Shown here: piece after piece, positions 53,799 to 62,151 of the stretch
Layout: every line of letters begins with the position of its first letter
Numbering within the stretch: position 1 is the first letter of the stretch
Source of the DNA: Methylorubrum rhodesianum
Lineage (GTDB): Bacteria; Pseudomonadota; Alphaproteobacteria; Rhizobiales; Beijerinckiaceae
Direction of reading: 5' to 3'
Length of the DNA: 64,000 nucleotides
Assembly: GCF_014199985.1 (NCBI RefSeq)
Contig: NZ_JACHOS010000007.1
Span: 124,001-188,000, forward strand
Notes under the pieces: generated by a model
What the model saw: only the letters and a program-made list of their open reading frames with translations
Database searches by the model: none
What the model was told of the DNA's origin: nothing
Translations under genes and position numbers: made by a program

Positions 53799-56327
53799 TC
53801 AGCCGAGCGCCTCCTGCAGCAGCTCGGCTTCGGCCTCGGCCAGGATCTCGTCGGCCCCCTCCCCGTAGACCCGCTCCCGCCCGATCTCGAGCATGACGGA
53901 CACGGAGAGCGGCGAGACGCGATCCAGCGCCCTGTGGGTGATTCGCCCCCGGATGCGCCTCAGCATCATGCCGAGGCGGGTCACGTCGAGGAGTCCGGTT
54001 GCCGCATCCTGCCGCGCGGCGCGCAGGAGCAGGTGGTCGGGCTGGTGGCGGCGCAGCACGTCGTAGATCAGGTCGGTCGAGATCGTCACCTGCCGCCCGG
54101 TCTTCTTCTGGCCCGGAAAGCGGCGCTCGATCAGCCCGGCGATCACCGCGCATTGCCGGAAGGTGCGCTTCATCATCGCGGATTCGTCGAGCCACGCCTC
54201 GAGGTCGTCGCCGAGCATGTCCTCGTCGAACAGGGCCTCCATGAAGCCGGGCGAGAGCGCGGCGCGCTCGCTCACGTCCTTCGTGCACCAGATGGCGATA
54301 CCGTAATCGTTGGCGGCAAATCCGAGCGGGCGCAGCCGGGCGCGCTCCAGGCGGCGGGTCAGCAGCATCCCGAGCGTCTGGTGGGCGAGCCGCCCCTCGA
54401 ACGGGAACGCCGTGAGATAATGGCGCCCCGCGCGTGCGAAGGTCTCGACCAGGAGGTCGCGCTCCCCCGGCAGGGCCGAGTGCCGGCGCTGCTGGGCGAG
54501 GTAATCCGAGAGCTGGCGCGGCAGCCGGTCCCACTCGAACGGGTCGGCGATGATCGCCCGCACCCGGGCGGCGAGGAAGGTCGAGAGCGGGAACTTCGCG
54601 CCGGCATAGGAGGGGATCGCCGGGTCGGTGCCGGGACCGGCGCGGGTGACGAGGCATTCGTCCTCCGACAGGCCCTCGAAGCGCAGCACTTCGCCCGCGA
54701 AGAGGAAGGTGTCGCCGACGGTGAGCGTCTCGGCGAAGTCTTCCTCGACCTCGCCGAGCACCCGCCCGCCGCGCGGGATCGCCGTCCCCGGTTTCGAGCG
54801 CAGCATCCGGGTCAGCCGCACCTTGATGTGGGTCGCCTCGATGATGGTGCCGATGTTCATGCGGTATTGCTGCGCCACCCGCGCGTCGCGCACCCTCCAT
54901 CGCCCGTCGGCCCCGCGAAGAATCTTGGCGAAGCGCTCGTAGGCGCGCAGGGCGTAGCCGCCGGTGGCGACGTAATCGACCACCGCCTCAAAATCCTCCC
55001 AGGACAGGCTCGCATAGGGCGCGGCCGAGATGATCTCCTCGTAGAGTCCGAGGGGGTCGAACGCGTCGGCGCAGGCCATGCCGAGCACGTGCTGGGCGAG
55101 CACGTCGGGGGCGCCGAGGCGGGCGTCGGGGGTGTCCTGGGCTGCCTCCTCCACCGCGTCGAGGGCGGCGCGGCATTCCAGCATCTCGAAGCAATTTCCG
55201 GGCACGAGATAGGCTTTCGAGGGCTCGTCCATGCGGTGGTTGGCCCGGCCGATCCGCTGCATGATCCGGCTCGCGCCCTTCGGCGCGCCGACATTGATCA
55301 CGAGATCGACGTCGCCCCAATCGATGCCGAGATCGAGCGTGGCGGTGCAGACGATGGCGCGGAGCTGTCCCGCCGCCATCGCCGCCTCGACCCGACGGCG
55401 CTGCGAGGCGTCGAGCGAGCCGTGATGCAGGGCGATCGGCAGAGTGTCGTCGTTGAGCCGCCAGAGCTCCTGGAAGGTGTATTCCGCCTGAAGGCGCGTA
55501 TTGACGAAGACGAGCACCATGCGGTGCCCGCGGATCAGGTCGTAGATCGCCGGCATGGCGTGCCGGGCGGTGTGGCCGGAGAGCGGCAGCGTGCGGCCGA
55601 TATCCAGCATGTGCAGGTCGGGCTTGGCGCCGCCCTTCACCACGACGAGGTCGGCCATGGGCGGTGCCGAAATTCCTCCGCTCTTGGCGGAGGCGGACGG
55701 GTTTTGCGAGACCAGATACTTCCTCAGCTCGTCCGGCTGGCGCACCGTGGCCGAGAGGCCGATGGTGCGGGCCTCCGGTGCCAGCCGCCGCACCCGGGCG
55801 AGCGCGAGGGAGAGAAGATCGCCGCGCTTCGAGGTGACGAGGGCGTGCAATTCGTCGAGGACGACGGTGCGCAGCCCGGCAAAGAAGCCTTCCGCCTCGC
55901 GGTGGGCGAGCAACAGCGAGAGCTGCTCGGGGGTCGTGAGCAGGATGTCGGGTGGGCGTTGAATCTGTCGGGCGCGCTTGTGCGCCGGGGTGTCGCCGGT
56001 CCGGGTCTCGACCGTGACGGCGAGATTCATGCCGGCGATCGGCGCGTCGAGGTTGCGGGCGATGTCGACGGCGAGCGCCTTGAGCGGCGAGATGTAGAGG
56101 GTGTGAAGGCCCCGCGCCTTGCCCCGCCCGCCATCGGTGCGCTCGCTCAGCTCGACCAGGCTCGGCAGGAAGCCGGCCAGCGTCTTGCCCGCGCCGGTCG
56201 GTGCGACGAGCAGCGCCGAGCGCCCGGCCCTGACGGTCGCGAGCAGTTCGAGCTGATGCGGGCGGGGCGACCAGCCGCGGGCGGCGAACCACGCGGAGAA
56301 GCGCGAAGGAAGGGGCGAGGCGGTCAC
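53799..56327 (-). CDS. Ligase-associated DEXH-box DNA helicase
   Basis: An 842-residue Lhr-like helicase. Walker A is VAPTGAGKT; the DEXH box is LDELHALV; motif III is GLSATV; further helicase motifs and a WH-like and Lhr core domain follow. In other bacteria it is encoded beside an ATP-dependent ligase, an exonuclease and PdeM. The GTG at 56325-56327 (VTASPLPSRFSAWFAARGW) is the expected start; the longer frame upstream is not supported. Confidence 0.92.
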   Translation of the reverse strand: MTASPLPSRFSAWFAARGWSPRPHQLELLATVRAGRSALLVAPTGAGKTLAGFLPSLVELSERTDGGRGKARGLHTLYISPLKALAVDIARNLDAPIAGMNLAVTVETRTGDTPAHKRARQIQRPPDILLTTPEQLSLLLAHREAEGFFAGLRTVVLDELHALVTSKRGDLLSLALARVRRLAPEARTIGLSATVRQPDELRKYLVSQNPSASAKSGGISAPPMADLVVVKGGAKPDLHMLDIGRTLPLSGHTARHAMPAIYDLIRGHRMVLVFVNTRLQAEYTFQELWRLNDDTLPIALHHGSLDASQRRRVEAAMAAGQLRAIVCTATLDLGIDWGDVDLVINVGAPKGASRIMQRIGRANHRMDEPSKAYLVPGNCFEMLECRAALDAVEEAAQDTPDARLGAPDVLAQHVLGMACADAFDPLGLYEEIISAAPYASLSWEDFEAVVDYVATGGYALRAYERFAKILRGADGRWRVRDARVAQQYRMNIGTIIEATHIKVRLTRMLRSKPGTAIPRGGRVLGEVEEDFAETLTVGDTFLFAGEVLRFEGLSEDECLVTRAGPGTDPAIPSYAGAKFPLSTFLAARVRAIIADPFEWDRLPRQLSDYLAQQRRHSALPGERDLLVETFARAGRHYLTAFPFEGRLAHQTLGMLLTRRLERARLRPLGFAANDYGIAIWCTKDVSERAALSPGFMEALFDEDMLGDDLEAWLDESAMMKRTFRQCAVIAGLIERRFPGQKKTGRQVTISTDLIYDVLRRHQPDHLLLRAARQDAATGLLDVTRLGMMLRRIRGRITHRALDRVSPLSVSVMLEIGRERVYGEGADEILAEAEAELLQEALG

Positions 56328-56478
56328 GGCGTTCCGGCGGGGCACGTCGGCAGAGTGCCGCGGTCGTTCATCGCTGCCGCTTATGGCCCGATTTCGGCAG
56401 CGGACGGAAGCGGTCGTTCCGTCGCCCCCGCACGGCCGTCGCCGATCGATCCTTCTCGAACGTACCCCGATCCGACGA

Positions 56479-57096
56479 TTACAGCGTGTAGCTGATCGCC
56501 GCGTAGTACTTGCGAGCATAGCTGGCGACCAGCTCGGCTCGCTCGACGTGGTTGATGATCCTGCGGGCGTTGATCCAGTCTTCCTTGGTCGGGCTGAAAT
56601 AGTCGCCCAGCTTCTTCCCGGTGAAGGAGCCGGCGATCATGCCCTCGATGAGCACCTTGGTCGCGACGCCGACATCCATCGCGCGTTCGGGATGACCGAC
56701 CAGATCCTCGCCCGTCAGCGCCGCCATCTTCTGGTAGTTGGCCTTGTGGGTCAGTTGAACGAAGCCGCGGCCGAGCCAGGATTTTCCGTCCGCATCGCGC
56801 GACCAGTAATCCTTCTTGACCCACGGCAGTTTGCCGGCCTTCCAGGCCTTGGTCAGGATCGTGATAGCCCGATCATCCGTCGAGGCAAAGGTTTCCCGCA
56901 CGGGTTGCATCGTGCGCCCCGTCTCGTGATGCGTCGTTCCAAGCATATAGGCCAGCCAGCGGTCGTCCGATCCGGCGGTGCGGGATTCCCAGGCATCGAG
57001 AATTCCGTTGAGTGATGAGACTTGTGACGGTCTCATCGAGCCGTCGAAGAGGCGCAGCTTCACTTCTTCGAAGAAGAACTTTCGATTGATCGACAT
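56479..57096 (-). CDS. GH19-like peptidoglycan/chitin hydrolase
   Basis: A 205-residue lysozyme-like protein. E58 in LGTTHHETGRTMQPVRET and WLGRGFVQLTHKANYQKM are typical of GH19-like hydrolases, including phage endolysins. No signal peptide is visible, so it could be released or act in the cytoplasm. It lies downstream of the uncharacterised membrane gene with a 104-base gap. No phage structural genes are nearby. Confidence 0.82.
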   Translation of the reverse strand: MSINRKFFFEEVKLRLFDGSMRPSQVSSLNGILDAWESRTAGSDDRWLAYMLGTTHHETGRTMQPVRETFASTDDRAITILTKAWKAGKLPWVKKDYWSRDADGKSWLGRGFVQLTHKANYQKMAALTGEDLVGHPERAMDVGVATKVLIEGMIAGSFTGKKLGDYFSPTKEDWINARRIINHVERAELVASYARKYYAAISYTL

Positions 57097-57200
57097 GCCG
57101 CGCCTTCCCCGACTTGATGATGCGCTTCCCTGGTTCTTGCCTTCGATCGTGTGGCCGACCGCTCAGGCGATCGCTTCACGACCGCGCCTGGCCATTCCGT

Positions 57201-58244
57201 TCACGCTCGGCCGGCAGCGCCGGAATTCCGCTCGCCGTACTGACGATCGACCGACGCTTCGTCCGGGCTTTTCTCCTTGGGCTTCACGGTCGAGCGGACG
57301 ACCATGAACCGGTTCATGACGTCGAACCAGAACGGCGCCCCGAGCATGATGGCGAGGGCCGTGATGAGCCAGCCGCAGATCGTGGTGATCAAAGACCAGC
57401 CGATCGCGCATCGGGGCTTGGCCTGCTGACCGGACGCATCGATTCCGGCCGCGACGCAACTCTGCGGGCCTGGATACAGACCACCTTCTTGCAGAACCCA
57501 GCCGATGGGAAAGCCGATCTCGGAAAGACGGGACTTGAGGTCGGTGAAGGTCGCAGATGTGTCCTGCCGGCTGTCGCTGTTGTTCTGTCCGAACTGTCCG
57601 GTCTTCTCCGCCTGGGCCACGACGGCCTCGCGCAGGGATTTGTCGCGGATCAGGCTCTGGGCGACGGTGATCGCATCGACGTTGAAAAAAACGGCGGTGG
57701 CGAGGCCCAGGACGCCGAGGATGCGGGCCGTGCGCCGGGTGTACCAGCCGGACACCCGATCCATCGTCCCGTCATACCATTCCTCGATCGTCTTCCTGAT
57801 CTTATCGAGGTCGTTCGCCCCGTGGGACAGTGCGGTCAGGACGACCTGCTGCACCGGATTCGGTGCGGAATCCTCGGAAAGACTTTTCTTCAGCGTCTCG
57901 AGCGAGAGAGGCGATTGAGTCTTGGTCGCCTTCGCCGCGAGGTCGAGAACGGCAAGGGAGAAGCTCTGCCGTGGAATATAGGACGGCAGCTTCCGCGACC
58001 CTGTCCTGTAATCTCCATCGTAGAGCGATGCGATCAGGGGATGGTTATAGAAGCTTTCCAGCGAGCCTGTGAATTTTCTTTCCTGCAAAAGCTCGGATAT
58101 GCCGCGCTCGAGATCGTGGGACCGGCTCTTGGCGAAATTTTCGATCAGCTCTCGCAGCGCCGTCGCGATGAGGCTCATGAAGAGAAACAGAAGCGCCATG
58201 CCGATGCCGACTTCGAGCACTTCAGATCCGAACATCGCTTTCAC
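57201..58244 (-). CDS. Uncharacterised four-helix membrane protein
   Basis: A 347-residue protein. Helix 1 is residues 10-32 (VGIGMALLFLFMSLIATAL), a cytosolic region with LYDGDYRTGSRKLPSYIP is followed by helices near 175-200 (RRTARILGVLGLATAVFFNV), a second loop, and a pair of helices near 285-320 (IGWSLITTICGWLITALAIMLGAPFW). Base composition is lower in GC than neighbours (34 of 60 at 58081). Homologues with KLPSYIP are widespread but unnamed as far as I know. It is upstream of the hydrolase gene. Confidence 0.75.
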   Translation of the reverse strand: MKAMFGSEVLEVGIGMALLFLFMSLIATALRELIENFAKSRSHDLERGISELLQERKFTGSLESFYNHPLIASLYDGDYRTGSRKLPSYIPRQSFSLAVLDLAAKATKTQSPLSLETLKKSLSEDSAPNPVQQVVLTALSHGANDLDKIRKTIEEWYDGTMDRVSGWYTRRTARILGVLGLATAVFFNVDAITVAQSLIRDKSLREAVVAQAEKTGQFGQNNSDSRQDTSATFTDLKSRLSEIGFPIGWVLQEGGLYPGPQSCVAAGIDASGQQAKPRCAIGWSLITTICGWLITALAIMLGAPFWFDVMNRFMVVRSTVKPKEKSPDEASVDRQYGERNSGAAGRA

Positions 58245-58260
58245 CCCGATGGTCGGTAAA

Positions 58261-58290
58261 GTTGTATCCTAACAGAATTCAGAAGGTCAA
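58261..58290 (-). promoter_or_regulatory. Possible promoter of the membrane-protein gene
   Basis: On the minus strand TTGACC (58290-58285), 18 bases, then TACAAC (58266-58261), about 16 bases before the ATG. The -10 is weak and the leader would be short. Confidence 0.4.
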
Positions 58291-58445
58291 TCGCCCTTCG
58301 CATTGACTTCAAGGTGCGATGGGGCGGCCGGGTATGGAGTTCGAAGGGCGGCATGACTGGTGAGGCGCGACACGCCTCAAGATCAGAGATGCGCGTCGCG
58401 GCGCGCCGGTTCTCCCGCCGGAACCGGCCGGCGGGAGGGGCGGCG

Positions 58446-59396
58446 TCAGGCCAGCGCCATCAGGAACCGGTCGATCAGCTCCAGGGCCCGCTCGGTCAGC
58501 GACCCGGGATAGCGCACGAAGATGTGGCAGCCGCCGGCATAGACCGCGGTGTGGCCGCCGTTGTTGGCCGCCGCCCAGCGGGCCGACATGTAGAGCGTAT
58601 CGTCCAAGAGCGGGTCGGCGGTGCCGACCGTGAACAGGGCCGGCGGCAGGCCCTTCAGGTCGGCGTAGAGCGGCGAAACGTCGGGGCGGCGCCGGTCGAT
58701 GCCCTCGCGCACGTAGCCGTCGGCGAAGCGCTTGAGGTCGGTGGTGTTGATGACGAGGCGCTCGTCGCCCCACAGCCGCACGCTCGGGGTCAGGCCGAGA
58801 TCGTAGAAGCCGGCATTGAGGTTGGCGCCCCGGAAAGCGCGGGGCAGGCCGTGCCGATCGCGCAGACGCAGGAGCGTCATCACCGCGAGATGCGCGCCGA
58901 CGGATTCGCCGCCGATGGTCAGCGCGTGGATGCCGAGCTCCGCCTTGCCGGGGCCGGCGAGCCAGAGGGCCGCGGCCTCGCAATCCTCGAGAGCCGCCGG
59001 ATAGGGGTGCTCCGGCGCCAGCCGGTACTCCACCGAGAGGCAGACGAAGCCGCAGGTGTCGGCGATGCGTTCGAGCCAGGGGTCCTGCTCGTCGGCGGCG
59101 CCCCAGACCCAGCCGCCGCGATGGATGTGGAGGTAGGCGCCGCGCGCCTTGCCCTGTGGGCGGATGACGCGCAGCGCCAGCGGGCCGCCCGGCCCCTCGA
59201 TGGTCAGGATCTCGGCGCGCGGGCTGCGCGGCATGGCGGGGGAGGCCTGCGTTCCCGCACGGCGCCGCGCCCGCACCTCCTCGATCGGCAGCGACCACGG
59301 ATCGGCCTGCGCGGCGTGAGCGGCCACGATCTCGGCGTTGAGCGCCTTCGTCTCGGCATCGATGTTCGCCGGGTCGAACAGAGCGTGGTCGATCAT
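58446..59396 (-). CDS. HSL-type alpha/beta hydrolase
   Basis: A 316-residue alpha/beta hydrolase of the hormone-sensitive lipase group. The oxyanion-hole motif is HIHRGGWVWG, a variant of HGGG; the nucleophile elbow is GGESVGAH (Ser in the GESxG motif); the Asp lies in GTADPLLDD and the His in AGGCHIFVRY. It probably hydrolyses short-chain esters. ATG 59396 (MIDHALFDPANI) is preferred; the open frame upstream is GC-rich and unlike the family. Confidence 0.85.
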   Translation of the reverse strand: MIDHALFDPANIDAETKALNAEIVAAHAAQADPWSLPIEEVRARRRAGTQASPAMPRSPRAEILTIEGPGGPLALRVIRPQGKARGAYLHIHRGGWVWGAADEQDPWLERIADTCGFVCLSVEYRLAPEHPYPAALEDCEAAALWLAGPGKAELGIHALTIGGESVGAHLAVMTLLRLRDRHGLPRAFRGANLNAGFYDLGLTPSVRLWGDERLVINTTDLKRFADGYVREGIDRRRPDVSPLYADLKGLPPALFTVGTADPLLDDTLYMSARWAAANNGGHTAVYAGGCHIFVRYPGSLTERALELIDRFLMALA

Positions 59397-59613
59397 GGCC
59401 TTGGTCAGGTCGCGTGGGGTGGAAGCGGCAGGGCCGGCAGAACCGGATTCAGTCTGCCATCTTGAGCGGAACGTTCGAGGATGCCATCTGGCTGCCACCT
59501 CGAATGCGTCGAATGGAACGATCGACCCGCGGTTTGGCATGAGTGTGGCGGTGAGGCAACGCCGTTGCGGGGTTGCCACGAGGTCTTGAGCAGATGGCGA
59601 GGATCCTGACCGA

Positions 59614-59967
59614 ATGACCGGCGATCACGACACGCGGCGCGGCCCGTTCGAGCCCGGCGCCTACCCGGCCAACCCGCGCTACGGCGAGCCGCGTCGCCGC
59701 TCCGGGCTCAACCGCTTCCTCGGCGGCTCGCCCGTGGCGGTGTTCGTGAAACTGCTGTTCCTGTCCGTCCTCGTCGGCGCCGTGATGGCGATGTTCGGCC
59801 TGACGCCGGGCCTGCTGTTCTGGCAGTTCTACGATCTCACCCGTTCGCTGATCGATCTCGGCCTCGACACCTTCCACGATTTCGGCCGCTGGATCCTCGC
59901 CGGTGCGGCGGTGGTGGTGCCGATCTGGCTCATCGCCCGCCTTCTGACGGTGTCGCGCGAGCGCTGA
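59614..59967 (+). CDS. DUF6460 membrane protein
   Basis: A 117-residue protein with an Arg/Pro-rich N-terminus (1-35) and two membrane helices (VAVFVKLLFLSVLVGAVMAM and WILAGAAVVVPIWLIARLL). This matches DUF6460 of Rhizobiales. No function is known. It precedes glcF. Confidence 0.75.
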   Translation: MTGDHDTRRGPFEPGAYPANPRYGEPRRRSGLNRFLGGSPVAVFVKLLFLSVLVGAVMAMFGLTPGLLFWQFYDLTRSLIDLGLDTFHDFGRWILAGAAVVVPIWLIARLLTVSRER

Positions 59968-60027
59968 AGCGTCGCTGGCGTCACGTCGTCGGGGGCGCCG
60001 TCCCGGGACATGCGACACAGCAACAGC

Positions 60028-60069
60028 TTGGAACCGTTCCGATTGCCTCGCCCTCGCGAACGGTTCTAA
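60028..60069 (+). promoter_or_regulatory. Inverted repeat TTGGAACCGTTC...GAACGGTTCTAA
   Basis: Arms at 60028-60039 and 60058-60069 pair through 12 positions (one G-T wobble) around an 18-base loop. Each arm is itself a GAAC-N-GTTC palindrome, so it could be a tandem operator. It lies 40 bases before glcF. Confidence 0.5.
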
Positions 60070-60109
60070 GAGACGTGAAGAGAAGCAAGAAACCGCATCG
60101 AGGCGCGTC

Positions 60110-61507
60110 GTGCAGACCAATTTCGCCCCCGAGCAGCTCGCCGACCCCGCCATGGCGGCCTCGGAGAAGATCCTGCGGACCTGTGTCCATTGCGGGTTCT
60201 GCACCGCGACTTGCCCGACCTATCTTCTGCTCGGCGATGAGCTCGATTCACCGCGCGGGCGCATCTATCTGATCAAGGACATGCTGGAGGGCGGCAAGCC
60301 GGCGAGCCGCGAGGTGGTCAAGCACGTCGACCGCTGTCTCTCCTGCCTCTCCTGCATGACGACCTGCCCATCGGGGGTGCATTACATGCACCTCGTCGAT
60401 CACGCCCGCACCCATATCGAGAAGACCTACAAGCGCCCGTTCTCCGACCGTGCCCTGCGGGCTCTGCTGGCCCTGGTCCTGCCCTACCCGAACCGCTTCC
60501 GGCTGGCGCTGCTCGCGGCCAAGGTCGGAGCGCCGTTCCGCCCCCTCGTCGCCCGGCTGCCGCGGGTCGGCAACCGGCTCGCGGCGATGCTCGACCTGGC
60601 TCCCGCGCAGCTGCCGAACCGCAACCGCACCGACCGGCCCGGCACCTTCCCTGCCGATACCTCGGCGCAGGAGATCAGCACGCTTTTCCAGACCGGCGAG
60701 GACAAGGCGCCGGCGCCCCGTCGCGGCCGGGTCGCGCTGCTGCGCGGCTGCGCCCAGAGCGTGCTGCGGCCGGACTTCAACGAGGCGGCGATCCGCCTGC
60801 TCAACCGCCACGGCGTCGAGGTGGTCCTGCCCAAGGGCGAGGGCTGCTGCGGCGCGCTGACACACCATATGGGCCGCGAAGACTCCGCCCACGGCCATGC
60901 CAAGCGCACGATCGACGCCTGGATCGCCGAGATGGACGGGCCCGGCCTCGACGCCATCGTCGTCACCGCCTCGGGCTGCGGCACGACGATCAAGGATTAC
61001 GGCTTCATGTTCCGCGACGACCCGGCCTATGCCGAGAAGGCGGCGCGGGTCTCGGCGATCGCCAAGGACGTCACCGAGTACATGGCCGAGATCGGCCTGC
61101 TGCCGCCGGTCGAGGATACCGACCTCGTCGTCGCCTACCATTCCGCCTGCTCGATGCAGCACGGGCAGGCGATCCGGACCGAGCCGAAGAACCTCCTCAA
61201 GAAGGCGGGCTTCACCGTGAAGGACGTGCCGGAAGGGCATATCTGCTGCGGCTCGGCCGGCACCTACAACATCCTCCAGCCGGAGATCGCCGCGCGCCTG
61301 CGCGACCGCAAGGTCGCCAATATCGAGCGCGTGAAGCCGGACCTGATCGCCACCGGCAATATCGGTTGCGCCACCCAGATCGGGAAAGGCACCGACATCC
61401 CGATCCTGCACACCGTCGAACTGCTCGACTGGGCGACCGGCGGCCCGCGCCCGGAGGCGCTGGCGCATCTGCCGGCCCGCCCGGCGGTCGCTCGAGCGTA
61501 CGCGTAA
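60110..61507 (+). CDS. glcF: Glycolate oxidase iron-sulfur subunit
   Basis: A 465-residue protein with two 4Fe-4S motifs (TCVHCGFCTATCPTY and CLSCLSCMTTCPSG) followed by two CCG domains (EGCCGALTHHMG and GHICCGSAGTY). It oxidises glycolate with GlcD and GlcE, which are absent from this window. The start is GTG 60110. In methylotrophs it may help recycle photorespiratory or serine-cycle intermediates. Confidence 0.94.
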   Translation: MQTNFAPEQLADPAMAASEKILRTCVHCGFCTATCPTYLLLGDELDSPRGRIYLIKDMLEGGKPASREVVKHVDRCLSCLSCMTTCPSGVHYMHLVDHARTHIEKTYKRPFSDRALRALLALVLPYPNRFRLALLAAKVGAPFRPLVARLPRVGNRLAAMLDLAPAQLPNRNRTDRPGTFPADTSAQEISTLFQTGEDKAPAPRRGRVALLRGCAQSVLRPDFNEAAIRLLNRHGVEVVLPKGEGCCGALTHHMGREDSAHGHAKRTIDAWIAEMDGPGLDAIVVTASGCGTTIKDYGFMFRDDPAYAEKAARVSAIAKDVTEYMAEIGLLPPVEDTDLVVAYHSACSMQHGQAIRTEPKNLLKKAGFTVKDVPEGHICCGSAGTYNILQPEIAARLRDRKVANIERVKPDLIATGNIGCATQIGKGTDIPILHTVELLDWATGGPRPEALAHLPARPAVARAYA

Positions 61508-61620
61508 GGTCAAGATTGATTTTCCCGCTCTGCACAATTGCGGGTCGTCTCTTCCTTGACCTCGCTGCAGGTGCGAATTAGGCCCGCAACCAGTGTCGGC
61601 CTGAGATCGTTTGCAGCCTT

Positions 61621-62007
61621 ATGACAGAGAACCCGCCAGAGTTGCCCGTCGTCCTCCTCGTCGAAGATGACGGCCTGCTCCTGATGGAGGCCTCCGACAC
61701 GCTGGCGGAGGCCGGGTTCAACGTCCTCGAAGCGCACCATGCCGACAAGGCCCTCGACGTGCTTCAGGACCGTCCCGACGTCGAGGTCCTGATGACCGAC
61801 GTCGATATGCCGATGGGCTCGATGGACGGCTTCGCCCTGGCCCGCGTCGTCGCCCATCGCTGGCCGGACATCCCGGTGCTGATCGTCTCCGGCATGGGGA
61901 CGCCCGGTCCCGGCGACATGCCGGAGGGGGCCCGCTTCATCCCGAAGCCCTACGCGCCGACCATGCTGGTGCGGACCCTCAAGGCCTGCCTCAAGCGCGC
62001 CGCCTGA
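61621..62007 (+). CDS. Stand-alone response-regulator receiver domain
   Basis: A 128-residue CheY-like receiver. The acidic pocket is LLVEDDGLLLME, the phospho-acceptor is D60 (LMTDVDMP), switch residue S90 (IVSGMG) and lysine K109 (IPKPY). There is no output domain, so it may act by protein contact like CpdR or DivK. No kinase is nearby. Confidence 0.93.
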   Translation: MTENPPELPVVLLVEDDGLLLMEASDTLAEAGFNVLEAHHADKALDVLQDRPDVEVLMTDVDMPMGSMDGFALARVVAHRWPDIPVLIVSGMGTPGPGDMPEGARFIPKPYAPTMLVRTLKACLKRAA

Positions 62008-62056
62008 GGGCCGCGCCCAGACGTTTCGTGCATGGCCGATCCGCGCCGGGACCGAT

Positions 62057-62085
62057 CGCGGGTTTCGCCGCGGACCGTTTCGCGG
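62057..62085 (+). promoter_or_regulatory. Alternative hairpins in the metZ leader
   Basis: CGCGG (62057-62061) can pair with CCGCG (62068-62072), or the latter can pair with CGCGG (62081-62085). Short GC-rich stems make chance likely. No SAM-II consensus was recognised. Confidence 0.25.
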
Positions 62086-62151
62086 CAGAAGGCACGTCAG
62101 AGATGTGCGCCGCTCCTGTGCGCCGACAGACCGATCAGTTCAGGTCCCGCC

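Noticed and set aside
53646..56495. Long plus-strand open frame opposite pdeM and the helicase
   Set aside because: All helicase and phosphoesterase motifs are on the minus strand.
56479..57096. Prophage remnant around the GH19-like gene
   Set aside because: No integrase, holin, terminase or structural genes flank it.
62008..62151. SAM-II riboswitch before metZ
   Set aside because: The conserved pseudoknot sequence cannot be found; only short GC-rich stems are present.
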